The translations under genes were made by a program, and so were the position numbers. DNA of 64,000 bases from Neurospora tetraspora. Lineage: Eukaryota > Ascomycota > Sordariomycetes > Sordariales > Sordariaceae. Positions 46,463 to 58,215 of the stretch are shown here, piece by piece. The number at the start of each line of letters is the position of its first letter. The stretch's first letter is position 1. Location of the stretch: positions 4,464,001-4,528,000 of the forward strand of contig NW_026944383.1 of assembly GCF_033439725.1 (NCBI RefSeq), in the 5' to 3' direction. Under the pieces are notes generated by a model. It was not told where the DNA came from, did no database searches, and was given only the letters and a program-made list of their open reading frames with translations.

Positions 46463-47585
46463 GCTTTCAATTCCGGTGGGTGTCGAAAACTGATAGATAG
46501 TGTAGTTCCTGTTTGAAACAAGCAAGTAAGGTAGAGAGAGGTAAGTTCCTCGATGGTTCGGGTCTAGTTTGTTGGTGGTCGGGTCGGGTGAGCCAACTGA
46601 AGTGGCGCAGAGATATTATTGTTGGTGGAGAGACGTCCTAACTTCCGGAGTCTCTCGGCGTTAAAGTGAGCTCTTGGTGTGGTAACAATGGTTTTGTGGT
46701 ATCGTTGACATGGCGGGGCCCAATGAATCCTCCTGGCAGGTACTCTTTCAGTTCGTGTGCTCCGTGTTATGTCGCAATGTGCCGAGTCCGAGGAACACGG
46801 GGGCGGGTCCGGTGGATGTGGAGGATTGTGGAGGAGGTGAAAAAGGAGGAGACAAGGAGAACCCGGCTTCTTAGCTCCGAAGGGGCACGGAGGTTAAATG
46901 TGGAGATGAGGATTTGTGGGGGAGACACGAAAGTTGATGGAGACGGTGGGAATGATTGACCATTGAGATTCTGTGATCATCATGGGTACGAGCTGTTCTA
47001 GCCTTTTCAGTGATTTCTGGACCCCTCTGTCGGACCCCTCCGGACCCTTGGGAGACCCCTTTTTCAGCCTCTCCACGTCAACAACTTGGCTCCCGCCTTG
47101 GCATATGGCACCGCCCTGATCATCAGTGGAGTCAACACAGCCCTACAGGGCGGTGATGGTGTCATCATTCAACAGGTTTCTCAACATCAACCACTGCTGT
47201 TGTTTGGATCTCGAGGTGGTTTCACTAAATATTAACGAATAAAAGGCATGTCGCCATCGGCTTTTTACGGCGGTGAGCTCAACTGTATAAGCGCCTAGCC
47301 CGATCGTACACCCAACTACACTACACTACCTCTACACTTCCCCGCCCGGACGTGCCATTAAAGTAACTTAAGTCCGGAAGCTCATGCTCATCCAGTCGCC
47401 ATGTCCGTCAAACCATTGGGTATCCTTTCCGACACACCTTGCCATCATAAACCATGCTCGCAAGAACCACGCTCGCGAGACAAAGAGAAAAAGAAAAAGG
47501 CCTGGCATGGCCAATGAAGTCATCACGATGATCCCATCCCATCGCAGCCGCTTTATGACATTCATCATCAACACAAATCAGCCAC
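46463..47585. other. Intergenic region upstream of the Zn2Cys6 gene
   Basis: Contains the transcription-factor promoter and leader, and the 3' end of the next minus-strand gene. A perfect 10-bp inverted repeat, CACCGCCCTG at 47109-47118 and CAGGGCGGTG at 47146-47155, is the only notable structure. Several GGACCCCT-like copies lie near 47,018-47,060. Confidence 0.45.
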
Positions 47586-49775
47586 TCAACAAGCCGTCTC
47601 CTCAGCACACCTCACCAGCTCGCAAAGCGTCCTCAACAAGAACGGATCCAGCGCCACCGTCTCCTTCGGCGACAGCGCCTCGCCCTCCACCATACCCTCT
47701 CCAGTAGTAAGCTTCAGCGTCGTAACCAAACGGGCGATGCATCTCGCTAAACCAGCATGAATATCCCTTAGGGCAGCCAAGTCGCACCCAGCAGCATTGC
47801 TACCGCCGCTGCTGCTGGTCGACAACTTAGGCACACCACCCTTTTCGCTGTCTCTGGTGAAGGGACGGCTAAAGCCTCCGTCTCTGGGAGAGTAGAACGC
47901 ACCGGAGGAGAAATTTGCTGCTTCATCGTTCATGCCGAGGATGCTCTCTGCCTTTCTGGGGATGCGGCGCACGTTGTCTTCGTCCGAGCGGCGCGTCGGG
48001 CTGGAAGGGTTGCGTTGGACGCTGTTGGTTTCTTTGGGAACGTGCGATGATGTGCCGGGTAGAGGAGGGCAGAGGGTACCGATGTAGTTGTAGGCGATTA
48101 GGTGCGCGTAGAGGGCGTCACAGAGGTGATCGGTGCCGGTGGGGAAGATATTCTTGATGGGTGCCCAGTCTGGGACACCAGAGGGTTTGCTGGCTCTCGG
48201 CTCGGGAGAGGTGTTTCCGGTCAAGTCGTGGGCGTAACTTGCGAATCTTTTGTTGTTGCGCCGGCTTTGCATTAGGTTGGGGAGATTCCAGCGCTTGCGC
48301 GACTTGGTGCTTAGGTTGGAGAAGGTGAAGACCGACTCGTTGTCGTCGTCGTCGACACTGTTGCCGGGCTTTCTGACCTGGTGTTTGAGCTTCCTGGAAT
48401 ACGTCCGTATCGTCTCGATGGACAGGCTGGAGGTGAGCAGCGTGGTTTCCGGAAAACACGAGGTCGAGATGCGCAGAGTGTTCAACAGTTCCACGGGCAA
48501 GGGAACGCCGGCCACAGGACTGTTTGGAACGAAGCTAGGAGCACGAACACGACCGACTGCTGGCTCCGTATGCGATCGAATCCAATCTTGAAGGTGTCCA
48601 GTCGACGTCTTCACGCTCAACTTCGAGCGTAGATCTTGGACGTTGTCCCCGGACGGCCGTTCATCTCTCACACTTTCCTTCCTGGCTACTCCAACCTCAG
48701 TAGGCAACGTCTGCGAGTGTGGAACATTTTTCTTCATATATAGCTCAAGCGACGGCCTTTTAGAGGCATCGATGATCGTCCTGCCTCCGGGTGTCGAAAG
48801 CACTGGCAACGTCGGGGATGGGAGCAGCGTTATGCCCCTAGCCTGGACATCGCTGTTCTGAAAACTGTCCGCATCGCTGGCGGGCCCTTCCTGTTGACAG
48901 AATGCAGGTAGAGCTGGGGGTTTCTGAAGATGAAGTCTTCTGAGTGATGACTTCCTTTTGGGCACAACTGGCGGATGGATGTCGATTATGCGAGGCTTTC
49001 CTATGCAAGACTGTCCAGAAGATGTGCGCGGACGATCGCCGTCCTCAGTCAAGTGGATTGGCAATGCCATCGGGACCGCATTCGGGAACGGCGTCCTCGG
49101 CGAACTTGGAGAGGATAGCACGGTCTTGCCGAGAATTGTGTCGTTGAATCCAAGGGCTGTTTGCGGCCGAGGGGGAACATAGCGGTCGTTGACCATTTCG
49201 GGCTCTTCTGATCCGGACATCAGGTCTGGCTCATCATCGAACCACGTTCCTTGCCGGTTTGCAGTCGGCTTCGACGAAGTGGAAGAGGGGGAGTGGGGCT
49301 TGCTGGAAAATGGCGAAGAACTGCGGCCGGAAATCGAGGTGGTAGTTGTGACCACTGATTGCTGGCGGGTTCTGATTGAAGGTGGCATTATCTCTACGGA
49401 TGAATCACTGGAGGTGTCAGAAGAGTCGTCCGCGGCCCCAAATTGCTCATGGTACCCGGGCATGCCTGCCGCCAATCTGCGCTCCGTGCCCTCGTGAAGG
49501 GATTGCCGGGCACTCTGTGGGGCCACAGATTTGTAATGGGATGAGGTACGAGAGGAGGTTCGGCGGTGGTGGTGGTTTGGTCCCTGCCCTTGGTTTGTCA
49601 TTTGGTCTGATGTCCGATATGGATAGTCCTCATCCACGTGGGTCGCTGCTGCAAGACCTTGGCATGGGTAACCCGCGGTCATAGACTTTGTGTTGAAGAA
49701 TACCTCGGATTCCTCCAAGCTCTGGATGAGGAGCTCGGGGAAGTTGAAGCCTTTGAACTGCGTCTCAATCTCCAT
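47586..49775 (-). CDS. Ser/Pro-rich protein of unknown function
   Basis: I do not recognise a named family. The preferred start at 49775 (AATCAAAATGG context) gives 729 residues beginning MEIETQFKGFNFPELLIQSL. The same frame runs upstream to an ATG at 49997, adding 74 residues of non-protein-like, Cys/Phe-rich sequence that is probably leader. The middle is disordered and Ser/Thr/Arg-rich, with short basic patches (KRKSSLRRLHLQK). The C-terminal 220 residues look folded: one block reads FPTGTDHLCDALYAHLIAYNYIGTLCPP, interrupted here only by my memory of similar filamentous-fungal proteins, and a final helical part reads DLAALRDIHAGLARCIARLV and ends near CAEETAC. No membrane segment or catalytic motif is seen. 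No intron is needed. Confidence 0.75.
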   Translation of the reverse strand: MEIETQFKGFNFPELLIQSLEESEVFFNTKSMTAGYPCQGLAAATHVDEDYPYRTSDQMTNQGQGPNHHHRRTSSRTSSHYKSVAPQSARQSLHEGTERRLAAGMPGYHEQFGAADDSSDTSSDSSVEIMPPSIRTRQQSVVTTTTSISGRSSSPFSSKPHSPSSTSSKPTANRQGTWFDDEPDLMSGSEEPEMVNDRYVPPRPQTALGFNDTILGKTVLSSPSSPRTPFPNAVPMALPIHLTEDGDRPRTSSGQSCIGKPRIIDIHPPVVPKRKSSLRRLHLQKPPALPAFCQQEGPASDADSFQNSDVQARGITLLPSPTLPVLSTPGGRTIIDASKRPSLELYMKKNVPHSQTLPTEVGVARKESVRDERPSGDNVQDLRSKLSVKTSTGHLQDWIRSHTEPAVGRVRAPSFVPNSPVAGVPLPVELLNTLRISTSCFPETTLLTSSLSIETIRTYSRKLKHQVRKPGNSVDDDDNESVFTFSNLSTKSRKRWNLPNLMQSRRNNKRFASYAHDLTGNTSPEPRASKPSGVPDWAPIKNIFPTGTDHLCDALYAHLIAYNYIGTLCPPLPGTSSHVPKETNSVQRNPSSPTRRSDEDNVRRIPRKAESILGMNDEAANFSSGAFYSPRDGGFSRPFTRDSEKGGVPKLSTSSSGGSNAAGCDLAALRDIHAGLARCIARLVTTLKLTTGEGMVEGEALSPKETVALDPFLLRTLCELVRCAEETAC

Positions 49776-52285
49776 TTTGATTGCTGGGCCGGGGAAAGAA
49801 CTCGAAAAGGGTTTGGTGGCGGGCTGCCCTGACGACACCGGACGAAAAGAACCTTGAAACGGACCGGACGTCAACCGGGGCTGGCCAACGTGTGAAGGGA
49901 AGAAGCAGAAGTCTAGCTGCCACCTGAAGCCGCCAACTTGTCGATGCAGGATGCAGGAGGTCGCAGGAAGGACGCAGGACGAGCAACTCGTGGTCAAGTC
50001 AGATCGTCGTTGGGGTTAAGTGAAGTGGTCATGGATCCCTGCGCTGATCGCCTGTTGATATGATGCCGGGGCATATCCCTGCCACGGCGAAGGGAGCTTG
50101 CCTCGTACAAGAGCGCGTACGGTGTTGGACGGTATGGACGTGAATGGGAGACGGTGATTAGTGTGACGGTGAAACCGGGTTCTAGCAGAAATGCCGATAC
50201 ACCAAGTCTGCCGTGTAATGTTTTGGAACAGTCCTTCCAATCCCGCCTCGTAACAGCGAAACAAGCTAGACAGTGGCCTACCAGACACAGTTAGAAAATG
50301 TAGCGACTGACTGGTCAAGAAGGGTCAGGGTGAACAGTCGCGAACCAAGCGGATATCACGTTATAAGGCGGTCGTTTTTCCTTTGGGGAAGACCGCAAGT
50401 GACGAACGTCATGCGGAAAGAATGTTTGGGTAGCGAGCAGCATGGATCATGATGGTGGACTTACAATATATAACGTTATGTTTTATGTGGTGATACCCGG
50501 CGCTGTCAAAACAGTTGAGCCGACAGGGCGTAGCAGACCAAGTGAGACACTGGATGGAATGGCGCCCTTGGTTCCCAACACGCGAGGGATCGAGAAGGTC
50601 TCTAGAGCCGAGACAGTGATATAGATGACGGAGACACTGCGTGTGCCCTGAGAGCGTGGACACGAGGTTGCTGTTATATGGAACCTTGATGGAGGAGCTT
50701 TTGCCGCCTTACGGCCATTGAAAACAAAAACAAGAAACGTTTCCCTTTTGTCGTGGCTTGTCTTGTCCGCAGCGACATATCGAGGCCAGCAAGCTGGGCA
50801 GGAAAAAGAAAGGAAATAGTGGCCAACATTTTGGAGGCGTAGCTAGGCGTACTGTGAAGGTCGAGATGCAGGGGCGAGATAGTAGCACGAATCGGCATCC
50901 AGCGCACCTCGACGAACTCTTGCGCGAGTTTCCTTCCACTTGGCCGTCGGCGGCAGACATGAAAAGTTATCAACCACGGACGGATAGACACAGATACAGC
51001 GTCTTGGGTACCCGTCAGTTCAACCAAGCCATCCATATCGCCCCAGCATAGGTGTCGCCGAGGGAAATTCAAGGGTGAAGCCGCCATTTCCCGATCAATA
51101 TTTCGTGTTCACCGTGACATGGTGGCATGTTCCTGGCCTTTTCCTATGCGGATGTCTTGACCCCTTCAGACTTGACGGTGAGTGAAGTTGGTGGGTGGAG
51201 GCGGTTCGCAAAGAGCCACGAGCCATGTGCGTCAGTCAACAGAAATCAGATATTTTCTTGCCCTTATCCCACCGGTTTGCGAGTATCGACCAATGGAGAA
51301 GAGATCGCCAAGAAAAAGGAATGTTGAGAGAGAGGGGAAAGGGTCTGGAGTGATGACAGACGCAGCGAAAAAAAAAGTAAGAGGATTGAGGGGAAATGTT
51401 AGCCCGGTGATTGCCCATTGTTGGTCCCAACCCAATTGCTCACAAATCGCAGACAATCAACACCGAGACTTGCGCAAGGAGAAAAAAAAACAAGGGAGAA
51501 ACAATGGGATCTCGTGATGGATATGATATTTATTGCGGCTGAGAAGTTGAAGGTAGGATACCGGTAGATAAAGTAGATTGATGCACTTTTAGAACAGGGT
51601 AGGTAACAAAGGCAGGGTGACAACCCGAACAACGGATGATGGACGATGGATGATGAGTGGCAGGGGGTAATTTTGCGGGAGACAGAGTGACAGAGTCGCA
51701 TCGGGGTCCAAGCTCCCACGAGCCACCCTGCCCTGGCCCGTTCTCGCTCCAATGCTTGGCGGTCTTGGCGTTCTCAACTCCATCAACGTGCATACCGTAC
51801 GCCGTCATTACAAAAATTAAAATTTCATGAGAATCTCACAAGGTCTTGACAACACCATTGGCCCTTCAGCATATCTTTTCTTTTCCAAGACCTGCAGGAT
51901 CCTGAAGCTGCCCTTCGGAATCGCTTGCATCAGATTAACCAGCCAACACCCCGTTTGGAATCCGCATCTTTTCCACCGGCGGGAGGACGGTAACATCAAA
52001 TTTTGTGTTGTACCAATCACTGCACACGACATCCACCAAAAAAAGACAGAAGAGGAAACACACCTTTCATCAACCTGCATTTCCGTCAGGCTTCACAGCA
52101 CATCTCTGCACTTACAGCAAAGGTCACGCGTCTGCCACGCCTGTCGCATTCCGCGGCTGCTTCCAAGAATCCGAAAAGAGTCTGAAAAGTCCAGATCGGG
52201 GCAGGGTCCTGATTCACGGAAGAAGAGTGAAGAGAGGAAAGAGATAAGCAAGCCACATAAATCAGCCTTTCAAGAAAAAAGGAAA
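49776..52285. other. Divergent intergenic region, Ser/Pro-rich gene / ipi3
   Basis: About 2.5 kb holding both promoters. The open frame upstream of the ipi3 start continues back to 51,827 but has no WD40 character and is taken as leader. A 308-base stretch near 50,020-50,330 and the rest contain only short frames. No RNA gene or repeat was recognised. Confidence 0.45.
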
Positions 52286-53641
52286 ATGCTATCGGAAGAA
52301 TTCGTCTCAGCCATCTGCGGTGCTCCTCTGAGCTCCAACACGTCCATCGTCAAGGACGTGGGAATCTACGGCCACACTCTGAGCCCTACCTACTCTGTCA
52401 AATACAACTTCAAGAAGAGCTCGGCGCCGGTAAACTGCGTTGCCGTCAGCGACACACATGTCTACGCTGCTCAAGAGAACAAAGCCTATGTCCACGTTTA
52501 CTCGAGGATACGCGGGAACCAGGAGGCCTTTGTGGCCTTCCCCGAGAGAATCCGGTGCTTGACCTTGGCTGGTGACGTCCTTATTTTGGGCACAGCAGAA
52601 GGTCGGCTCATGCTTTGGGAGGTAAGCTCATGTCACAAAAAGAAACAGATGTGTTCTTGAGACACGCCCAGTCTCTCCTTTCTTCAATTTTGATCCTTCC
52701 AACCAAGACACTAATATATATCCCTTACTCACCAGACATCCACCGGTCGCCTAGTATCAACCCCAGCGCGCCACGTCCAAGCAGTCTCCTGCGTAGTCGC
52801 CACGCCCTTCCACGTCTTGACGGGATCCGACGACTCAGACATCCACGTGTGGTCCCTCTCTTCACTGCTCGAGCTCACCCCTTCCTCCGCCGAACACGAG
52901 CCAGAGCGCAGTCTCTCCAACCACCGCGCCGCCATCACCGCCCTCTCCGTCAACGCCTCCGTTTCCTACGACACCAACCTTGCCGTCTCCGCCAGCAAAG
53001 ACAAGTCCTGCATCATCTGGAACTACCAAACGGGCGACGCGCTGCGCACCCTCTTGTTCCCCAGCTTCCCCCTGTGCATGTCGCTGGACCCGGCCGCGCG
53101 CGCCATCATCGTCGGGTGCGAGGACTCGTCGCTTTACATGGCCGAGTTCTTCAAGGGGGGCGACAGCAAGGCTCTTTTGGGCGCGCAGTCCGAGGACGCG
53201 GCGACGGTGATGCAGATTTCTCAACCCTTCGGTGCCACCCAGCCTGGCGCTGGTCCGGCGTCTTGCTTGGCGTTTAGCTACGACGGCACGACGCTCCTGA
53301 CGGGCCACCCCAAGGGCCAGATCATGAAGTGGGACGTGGTGGATAACAAGGCGCCGGTGGAGCTGACGAACCTTAATGCTGCCGTGACGAATTTGGTATT
53401 TGTCTCGCCCTTTGAGGCGAAGGCGGGGAACAACAAGGCGACCAAGACATCGACCATTGTGAAGCCGAATCAGGCGGAGCGCGCTTATACGGTTACGACC
53501 CAGCTTGAGGCTGATTTGAGGAGCCAGACGAGGGTTGACGAGTTGGTGAACTCGACTGGTTTCAGTCAGCAGGCTTTGGAGAACGCTATTGCGGCATTCC
53601 AGGAGGCCTTGGCGGAGAAGGAGTCTGAGAAGAAGGAATGA
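52286..53641 (+). CDS. ipi3: Pre-rRNA-processing protein Ipi3 (WD40)
   Basis: WD40 subunit of the Rix1 complex (Rix1-Ipi1-Ipi3), which acts on pre-60S particles in nucleolus and nucleoplasm for ITS2 processing and export; yeast Ipi3 also has a pre-replication role. Two exons, 52286-52621 and 52736-53641, with a 114-nt intron, encode 413 residues. The start MLSEEFVSAICGAP is the conserved Ipi3 N-terminus. Repeats end in motifs such as GTAEGRLMLWE (at the exon junction), GSDDSDIHVWS, ASKDKSCIIWN and TGHPKGQIMKWD. The C-terminal helix LENAIAAFQEALAEKESEKKE closes the protein. It is shorter than yeast Ipi3 (about 555), mainly at the C-terminus. The 5' third of exon 2 is C-rich on the coding strand and the end G-rich, as in other genes here. 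Confidence 0.92.
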
Positions 53642-54112
53642 ATGGGGTTTGGGAGTGGATCAGTTGGTGAAGAAATCTCTCCGATGAGAGACATTAGAGC
53701 ACGTTGAGAGTAATCTCGCGGACGTGCATGGCTGATCGAGATCGTTTCCTGACCTGGCCTGGGACATGGTCAATTCATAAGGGGAAAATGAGAAGTTGAC
53801 ATGGTCAGGGTGAGTTCGCCATGTCCGTACATAGATAACTAGAACATTCTGTATATGTCGCAGATACCCCTGAATATAAATATCGAAATCAAAAGGCGCC
53901 GACTGTTATACCAGCTGAGTCACACAAACCAGAAACCACAAGGTCAGTTCTGCTGGACAGTCATTAACTCTTGTAAAGGACCCTATATGACGCACGACCT
54001 TTCAGGCAATGGTAAACAACATACAGCTTCCAGATGCCTTCCACCAAAACGCCACGCTTAACAAATATAAACAATGCTCATGATGAAACGCGCAAGTCTC
54101 ACCGGAAATCAG
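53642..54112. other. Convergent 3' region, ipi3 / membrane-protein gene
   Basis: About 470 bases between converging genes, with both 3' UTRs. Only short frames; no structure recognised. Confidence 0.5.
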
Positions 54113-55496
54113 TCACATGCCACCATAATCACCACCACCAGCCTGTCCCTTCTCAGCCCAATTATTATCCGAAGCAGCGTAACCTCTTCCTTCCGTGTCA
54201 CTCGTGCTTGGCCACGCATCAATCACATTACCGTTCCCATTCCCATACCCAACAACACCACCCCCTCCATTCGCAGCAGGATACACCCCCTGCCCCAACC
54301 CGCCCGTCCTCCTTCGTTGCCGTTGCGGTATCTCACCACCACCACCTCCTGCCATCCCCATACCCTTCCCTTTCCTAGCACCATCACTTCCCTCCTCTCC
54401 CAAAAACACCCTCTCCCTCTCCCCCACCACCACCCTTCCATTAACCCTAAACATCTTCGCATTCGCATTGCTCAACGCCAACAATCCCGCCGTAGCCAAC
54501 AACAAGACCATCATGATCATCGCCCCGACCTGCGTCATGTTGCCCGAAAAAGCAGCGACCATGTACACCAGCACTTTTGCCGTGGCTTCGAGGTAGCCCT
54601 CCACATGGGTCTTGGAGCGCAGCCAGGCGGTGGCGGTTATGGCGTAGAGATCTTCCGAGAGGCCACGGAGGCGGATGGAGCTGGTGGAGGGGTGGCTGGG
54701 GGAGTCGGAGCCGAGGGAGATGAGGAGGGAGGTTATGGGGTTGGGTTTGTGGTGATGGTTTGGAGATGGGGAGGGGGAAGATGGAGGGTGGAAGGGGTGG
54801 AAGGGGAATGGGAGAGAAGGAAGGAGACGGGGTTTGGAGCGTTGTTTGATTATGTAGATGTTGAGGATGCGGGAGAGCATTAGGGCTAGGAGGGAGGCTA
54901 GGGTCCACCCTTTTTGCATGTAAGTCTAGGGTCTGGACTACCGGTTATAGGACAAAGGAAGACTTACAATCCTGAAACAGAATAACTAGCACGATAGCCG
55001 CTATCGTCAACAGCGGACTGATCAGATATAAAACATGCGACAACCACCCCAGATCAGGTAAGTCATCCACCGCCCACACCGTGGCATGCAAGCCGCTCTC
55101 CGACCTCCTGATGCGTAACCGTTGTCTGATGGCCGGGATGGTGCCCACGTCCAAAGTGACCGTTTGTCCTGGGCGAGCAATCTTTTGGAGGTACAGTATC
55201 GTAGCGGCATTGTTGATACGGAAGGTCGTTGGTCTGGTCACACTGGCCCCGGGCCCGGGCCCAGTCCCGGCATCGACAACGGCAGTAGCGCTGGATCCGG
55301 ACCACTTGGCGAGTTCATCGGCAGCTTGTTGGTAGTGTAGACCTGGAGCAAGGAGAAGGCTGTCGAGCCAACTGGAGCCGCCGGTGATGGCGGTGCGCTG
55401 GGCAACAGTGCTGAGGTCGGCGAGGGCCAGGAGACCGCCGGCGGAGAGCGAGACGCCGGGGATGGGGTTTGTGGTCCACTCCGGGAAGGAGACCAT
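54113..55496 (-). CDS. Multi-pass membrane protein of unknown function
   Basis: I do not recognise the family. Two exons, 55496-54968 and 54909-54113, with a 59-nt intron, encode 441 residues. The first 155 residues are soluble in character. Then two adjacent hydrophobic segments span the intron: SHVLYLISPLLTIAAIVLVILF and WTLASLLALMLSRILNIYII. A Pro/Ser/His loop follows, then SIRLRGLSEDLYAITATAWL, and another pair of hydrophobic stretches around KVLVYMVAAFSG and GAMIMMVLLLATAGLLAL. The 90-residue tail is Gly/Arg-rich and disordered, ending GQAGGGDYGGM. Four transmembrane segments with a cytosolic tail is the simplest reading. The split codon across the intron (T|GG) reads through as two tryptophans, supporting the junction. 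Confidence 0.78.
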
Positions 55497-56478
55497 GGTC
55501 GTGTGCGGACCGGAGATATCGAGGTCTAGATCGGGGATCCCGGCTTCTGATCGTTTACTCCACCAAGTCGACGAGAGAGGCTCCAGAACGACTCAACCTT
55601 GGGCTTTCCGTTCCTGTAGGCTCCCGAGTGACTTGAAACTGAGCAGTCACTCCATCACTCGAAGGGAGCCGTGACAGGAGACACCCGTCTTTACGCCCGT
55701 GATAAACTGTTGCACGCAGGGGAAGGGGCGATAAAGAAAAATAAATACCGTCCCGATCGTGACACTTCACCGTACATTAGAGCGCAAGCCCATGACGCCA
55801 AACTGCCTAGCAAACCCTGCCAAGGCAGCCTATGAGGTGAAGAAGCGCCATCTTGGAGGCTCCGTTGGATGTTGTCTCCCTCCCTGGTTTAAGCTGAATG
55901 CCCACCCTTGTTCCTTTTGCATAAACCCACATGATAGCAGAGGTGTCCCTTAGTGTAACGGTACAAGTACCCGTGGACGTTTTTTCATAAGTCCGAGAAG
56001 AACTTTGGCAATCGCGAAGCTCACATTGTCAGTGAGTCTTGTGATAAAGAGAAACATTCACACCCTCTTCCAAGTTGACTGAAAAAGAGAGAGATGTTGG
56101 AGACTACCAAAGTGGATCCATAAATCACGGTGGGCCCAAGCTCCAAGCTGCATGCTGCCTGATCGACGACATCATTCGTCTAGCACCTGACCTGTGCCCA
56201 CCGTGCCATGCGGGGGAGGCCCCACTGAACAGGGGGATGGCAGGCTCGCCAGGAAACGACCAACGACGGATGGCCATTTTAGAATCGTCACTCTTCAATT
56301 TTGTCTCGAAAAAGTCTCGAGCAAAGTCGATTGACGGCATTGCAGCAGTGCCAGACCACGCCATTATGGGCAACACGCACTGATGTGAACTGACCACCCG
56401 ATATACCAGTAGAACACCTCAAACTCCTGAACCTCCTCCTCCGCCTCTCCTCCTGAGCTGTCGAGCTCTCGTCTCGCA
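55497..56478. other. Divergent intergenic region
   Basis: Promoters of the membrane-protein gene and of the downstream mitochondrial gene. A segment at about 55,943-56,000 has a tRNA A-box-like TTAGTGTAACGGTA, but no B-box or acceptor stem follows, so it is not called a tRNA. Nothing else recognised. Confidence 0.45.
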
Positions 56479-58215
56479 ATGCGCCCGCGACTCCTTCTCC
56501 CTCGCGGGGACCTGGCCCGGCCATGCTCCCCGGCGATACACTCGACGACCACCCGATTCTTTACACAGAGCGCATCACTTCGCGTGGGAATTCGAACAAG
56601 ACCCCAACTCGGCTTCCTCAACGTACCCGTAACCACCCAACAATATCGTTACCTGACGACCGAGCGCAAGGCGAGACTCAAGTACGACATCAAGCAGGGA
56701 ATCAAGATCACCTCATCCCTTTGGATCGCTGGCGCTTGCTGCTTCGCCATCGCATTCGCCCTTGTTGAAGAAACACTCGAAGCCCGATATCCGACACCAC
56801 ACGAATGGAGCATGCTAAGTCGAATTTTCTTCCGCGGAGCTTTCTGCGAGCGAGACCAGACCGACCCGTCCCGCATAACCGACTGGGTTCATGTGACGAA
56901 TTGGATCAAGAGCGTGGTAGACCGGTTGGAGGATCCCAGCATTGACGGCAAGGGACTTAGGGATGCGCCGTCCGACAGACCAAAAGGCACCAAGGACATC
57001 AGCACCATGTCCGAGAACTGGAGACGGGGCTACTACGAAGCCATGATGTTGTACGCAAAGGCCGCCGAGAACGTCGAGAAGTGGGTAACCGACAAGACCC
57101 AAAACCTCACCGTCCCGAACGACTACGTAATCGGTCCCTCCAACCCCAACCCGCGCCCCTTCCCCAACGAGGACTACCGACCGCCGCAAGAGGACGACTG
57201 CGTGCCGACCTTCGAGTCCCCCAACGAGATCTACATGCGCATCCTCTCCACCGAAGGCCTCACCAACCGACAGCGCATGGAAGCCGGCCTGGCCTACGCC
57301 ACCTGGCTCGAATTCAAGCAAATCACCGGACCCGCCAACATCATCCTCGAAAACGCCGTCGACCTCGCCGCCACCGAGCAAGCCTCCCTCATCGGCGGCC
57401 AGTCCCCGCTAGACACCAAAACTTACACCCTCATCGACACCGCCGGCCACCATCCCTCCTCCAACCTCCTCCAATCCCTCACCGCCCTCGCCACCTTCCG
57501 CGCCCGCAACGGCGACGTCTCCTCCGCCCTTCCCATGCTCGTCTCCATCCTCCAAGCGCGCAAAACCCTTCCGACTTCCGACCCGCGCCGCATCCCTCCC
57601 CTTCCACAGAAGAAACAGACCTGGGCCGGCGCCGCTCTAGCTCTCCTCTCGGAGCCGCCCTATCCGGACGCACCCGAGGATGGCACCCTCCCCCCTTTGC
57701 GCGACGCCAAGGAACGCTGCGAGGAGGCCGCCCTGAGTCTGCATATCGGCGAGATCATGTACACTGCCAAGTCTACCAACAACACCAACCCTTCAGAAAC
57801 CTCTGCTCAGCATCATTCCCACCACCGCGAAGAAGGACTAGGCTGGACCCGCGAAGCAGTCGACATAGCCGAGGAACAACTCCGCGGTCTAAGCAACAAG
57901 CAGTCCGCCATGCCCGCCAGACACACATGCCGCGAGTGTTTGGCTGCGGGGCTGGAGAACTGGACGATGATGGTGTCGAGGCTGGCGAGGGAGGAGAAGG
58001 CGAGAAAGGAGGAGTTGGAAAGGAATCCGGACCTTCACAAGCCAAAGAAAACGAGCTGGTGGGGCTTCTGGGGACAAGGGGAACACAAACAGGAGGATTT
58101 GAATAGGTGGGCGGCGGAGGAGAAGGTTATTGCCGAGAGGCAGAGGAGGGCGGCGGATTTGTTGGACGAGTTGCCGACGGGTAATAGGGGGTTTTTGTCT
58201 TTTTTGCAGGCTTAA
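56479..58215 (+). CDS. Probable mitochondrial membrane protein, TPR-like
   Basis: Intronless, 578 residues. The first 60 residues are rich in Arg, Ser, Thr and Pro with almost no acids, a likely mitochondrial presequence. One membrane segment follows (LWIAGACCFAIAFALVEETL, about residues 80-99). The bulk is helical with repeat-like stretches (RRGYYEAMMLYAKAAENVEKW; NRQRMEAGLAYATWLEFKQ; SLTALATFRARNGDVSSALPMLVSILQ) that suggest tetratricopeptide-type folding. A possible C-x2-C pair (CRECLAAGLENW) and a WWGFWG motif lie near the C-terminus. Similar proteins in other filamentous fungi are often labelled 'MFS maltose permease', which this is not: there is one membrane helix and no transporter signature. 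The function is unknown. The start is the first ATG and gives the best presequence. Confidence 0.82.
   Translation: MRPRLLLPRGDLARPCSPAIHSTTTRFFTQSASLRVGIRTRPQLGFLNVPVTTQQYRYLTTERKARLKYDIKQGIKITSSLWIAGACCFAIAFALVEETLEARYPTPHEWSMLSRIFFRGAFCERDQTDPSRITDWVHVTNWIKSVVDRLEDPSIDGKGLRDAPSDRPKGTKDISTMSENWRRGYYEAMMLYAKAAENVEKWVTDKTQNLTVPNDYVIGPSNPNPRPFPNEDYRPPQEDDCVPTFESPNEIYMRILSTEGLTNRQRMEAGLAYATWLEFKQITGPANIILENAVDLAATEQASLIGGQSPLDTKTYTLIDTAGHHPSSNLLQSLTALATFRARNGDVSSALPMLVSILQARKTLPTSDPRRIPPLPQKKQTWAGAALALLSEPPYPDAPEDGTLPPLRDAKERCEEAALSLHIGEIMYTAKSTNNTNPSETSAQHHSHHREEGLGWTREAVDIAEEQLRGLSNKQSAMPARHTCRECLAAGLENWTMMVSRLAREEKARKEELERNPDLHKPKKTSWWGFWGQGEHKQEDLNRWAAEEKVIAERQRRAADLLDELPTGNRGFLSFLQA

Noticed and set aside
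49776-49997. Upstream ATG extending the Ser/Pro-rich protein by 74 residues
   Set aside because: The extra residues are Cys/Phe-rich and not protein-like, and the ATG at 49775 has a better context; kept only as an alternative start.
51827-52285. In-frame extension upstream of ipi3
   Set aside because: Conserved Ipi3 proteins start at MLSEEF-like sequence; the upstream residues show no WD40 character.
55943-56000. tRNA-like segment with an A-box-like sequence
   Set aside because: No B-box, no T-arm and no acceptor stem pairing can be found after it.
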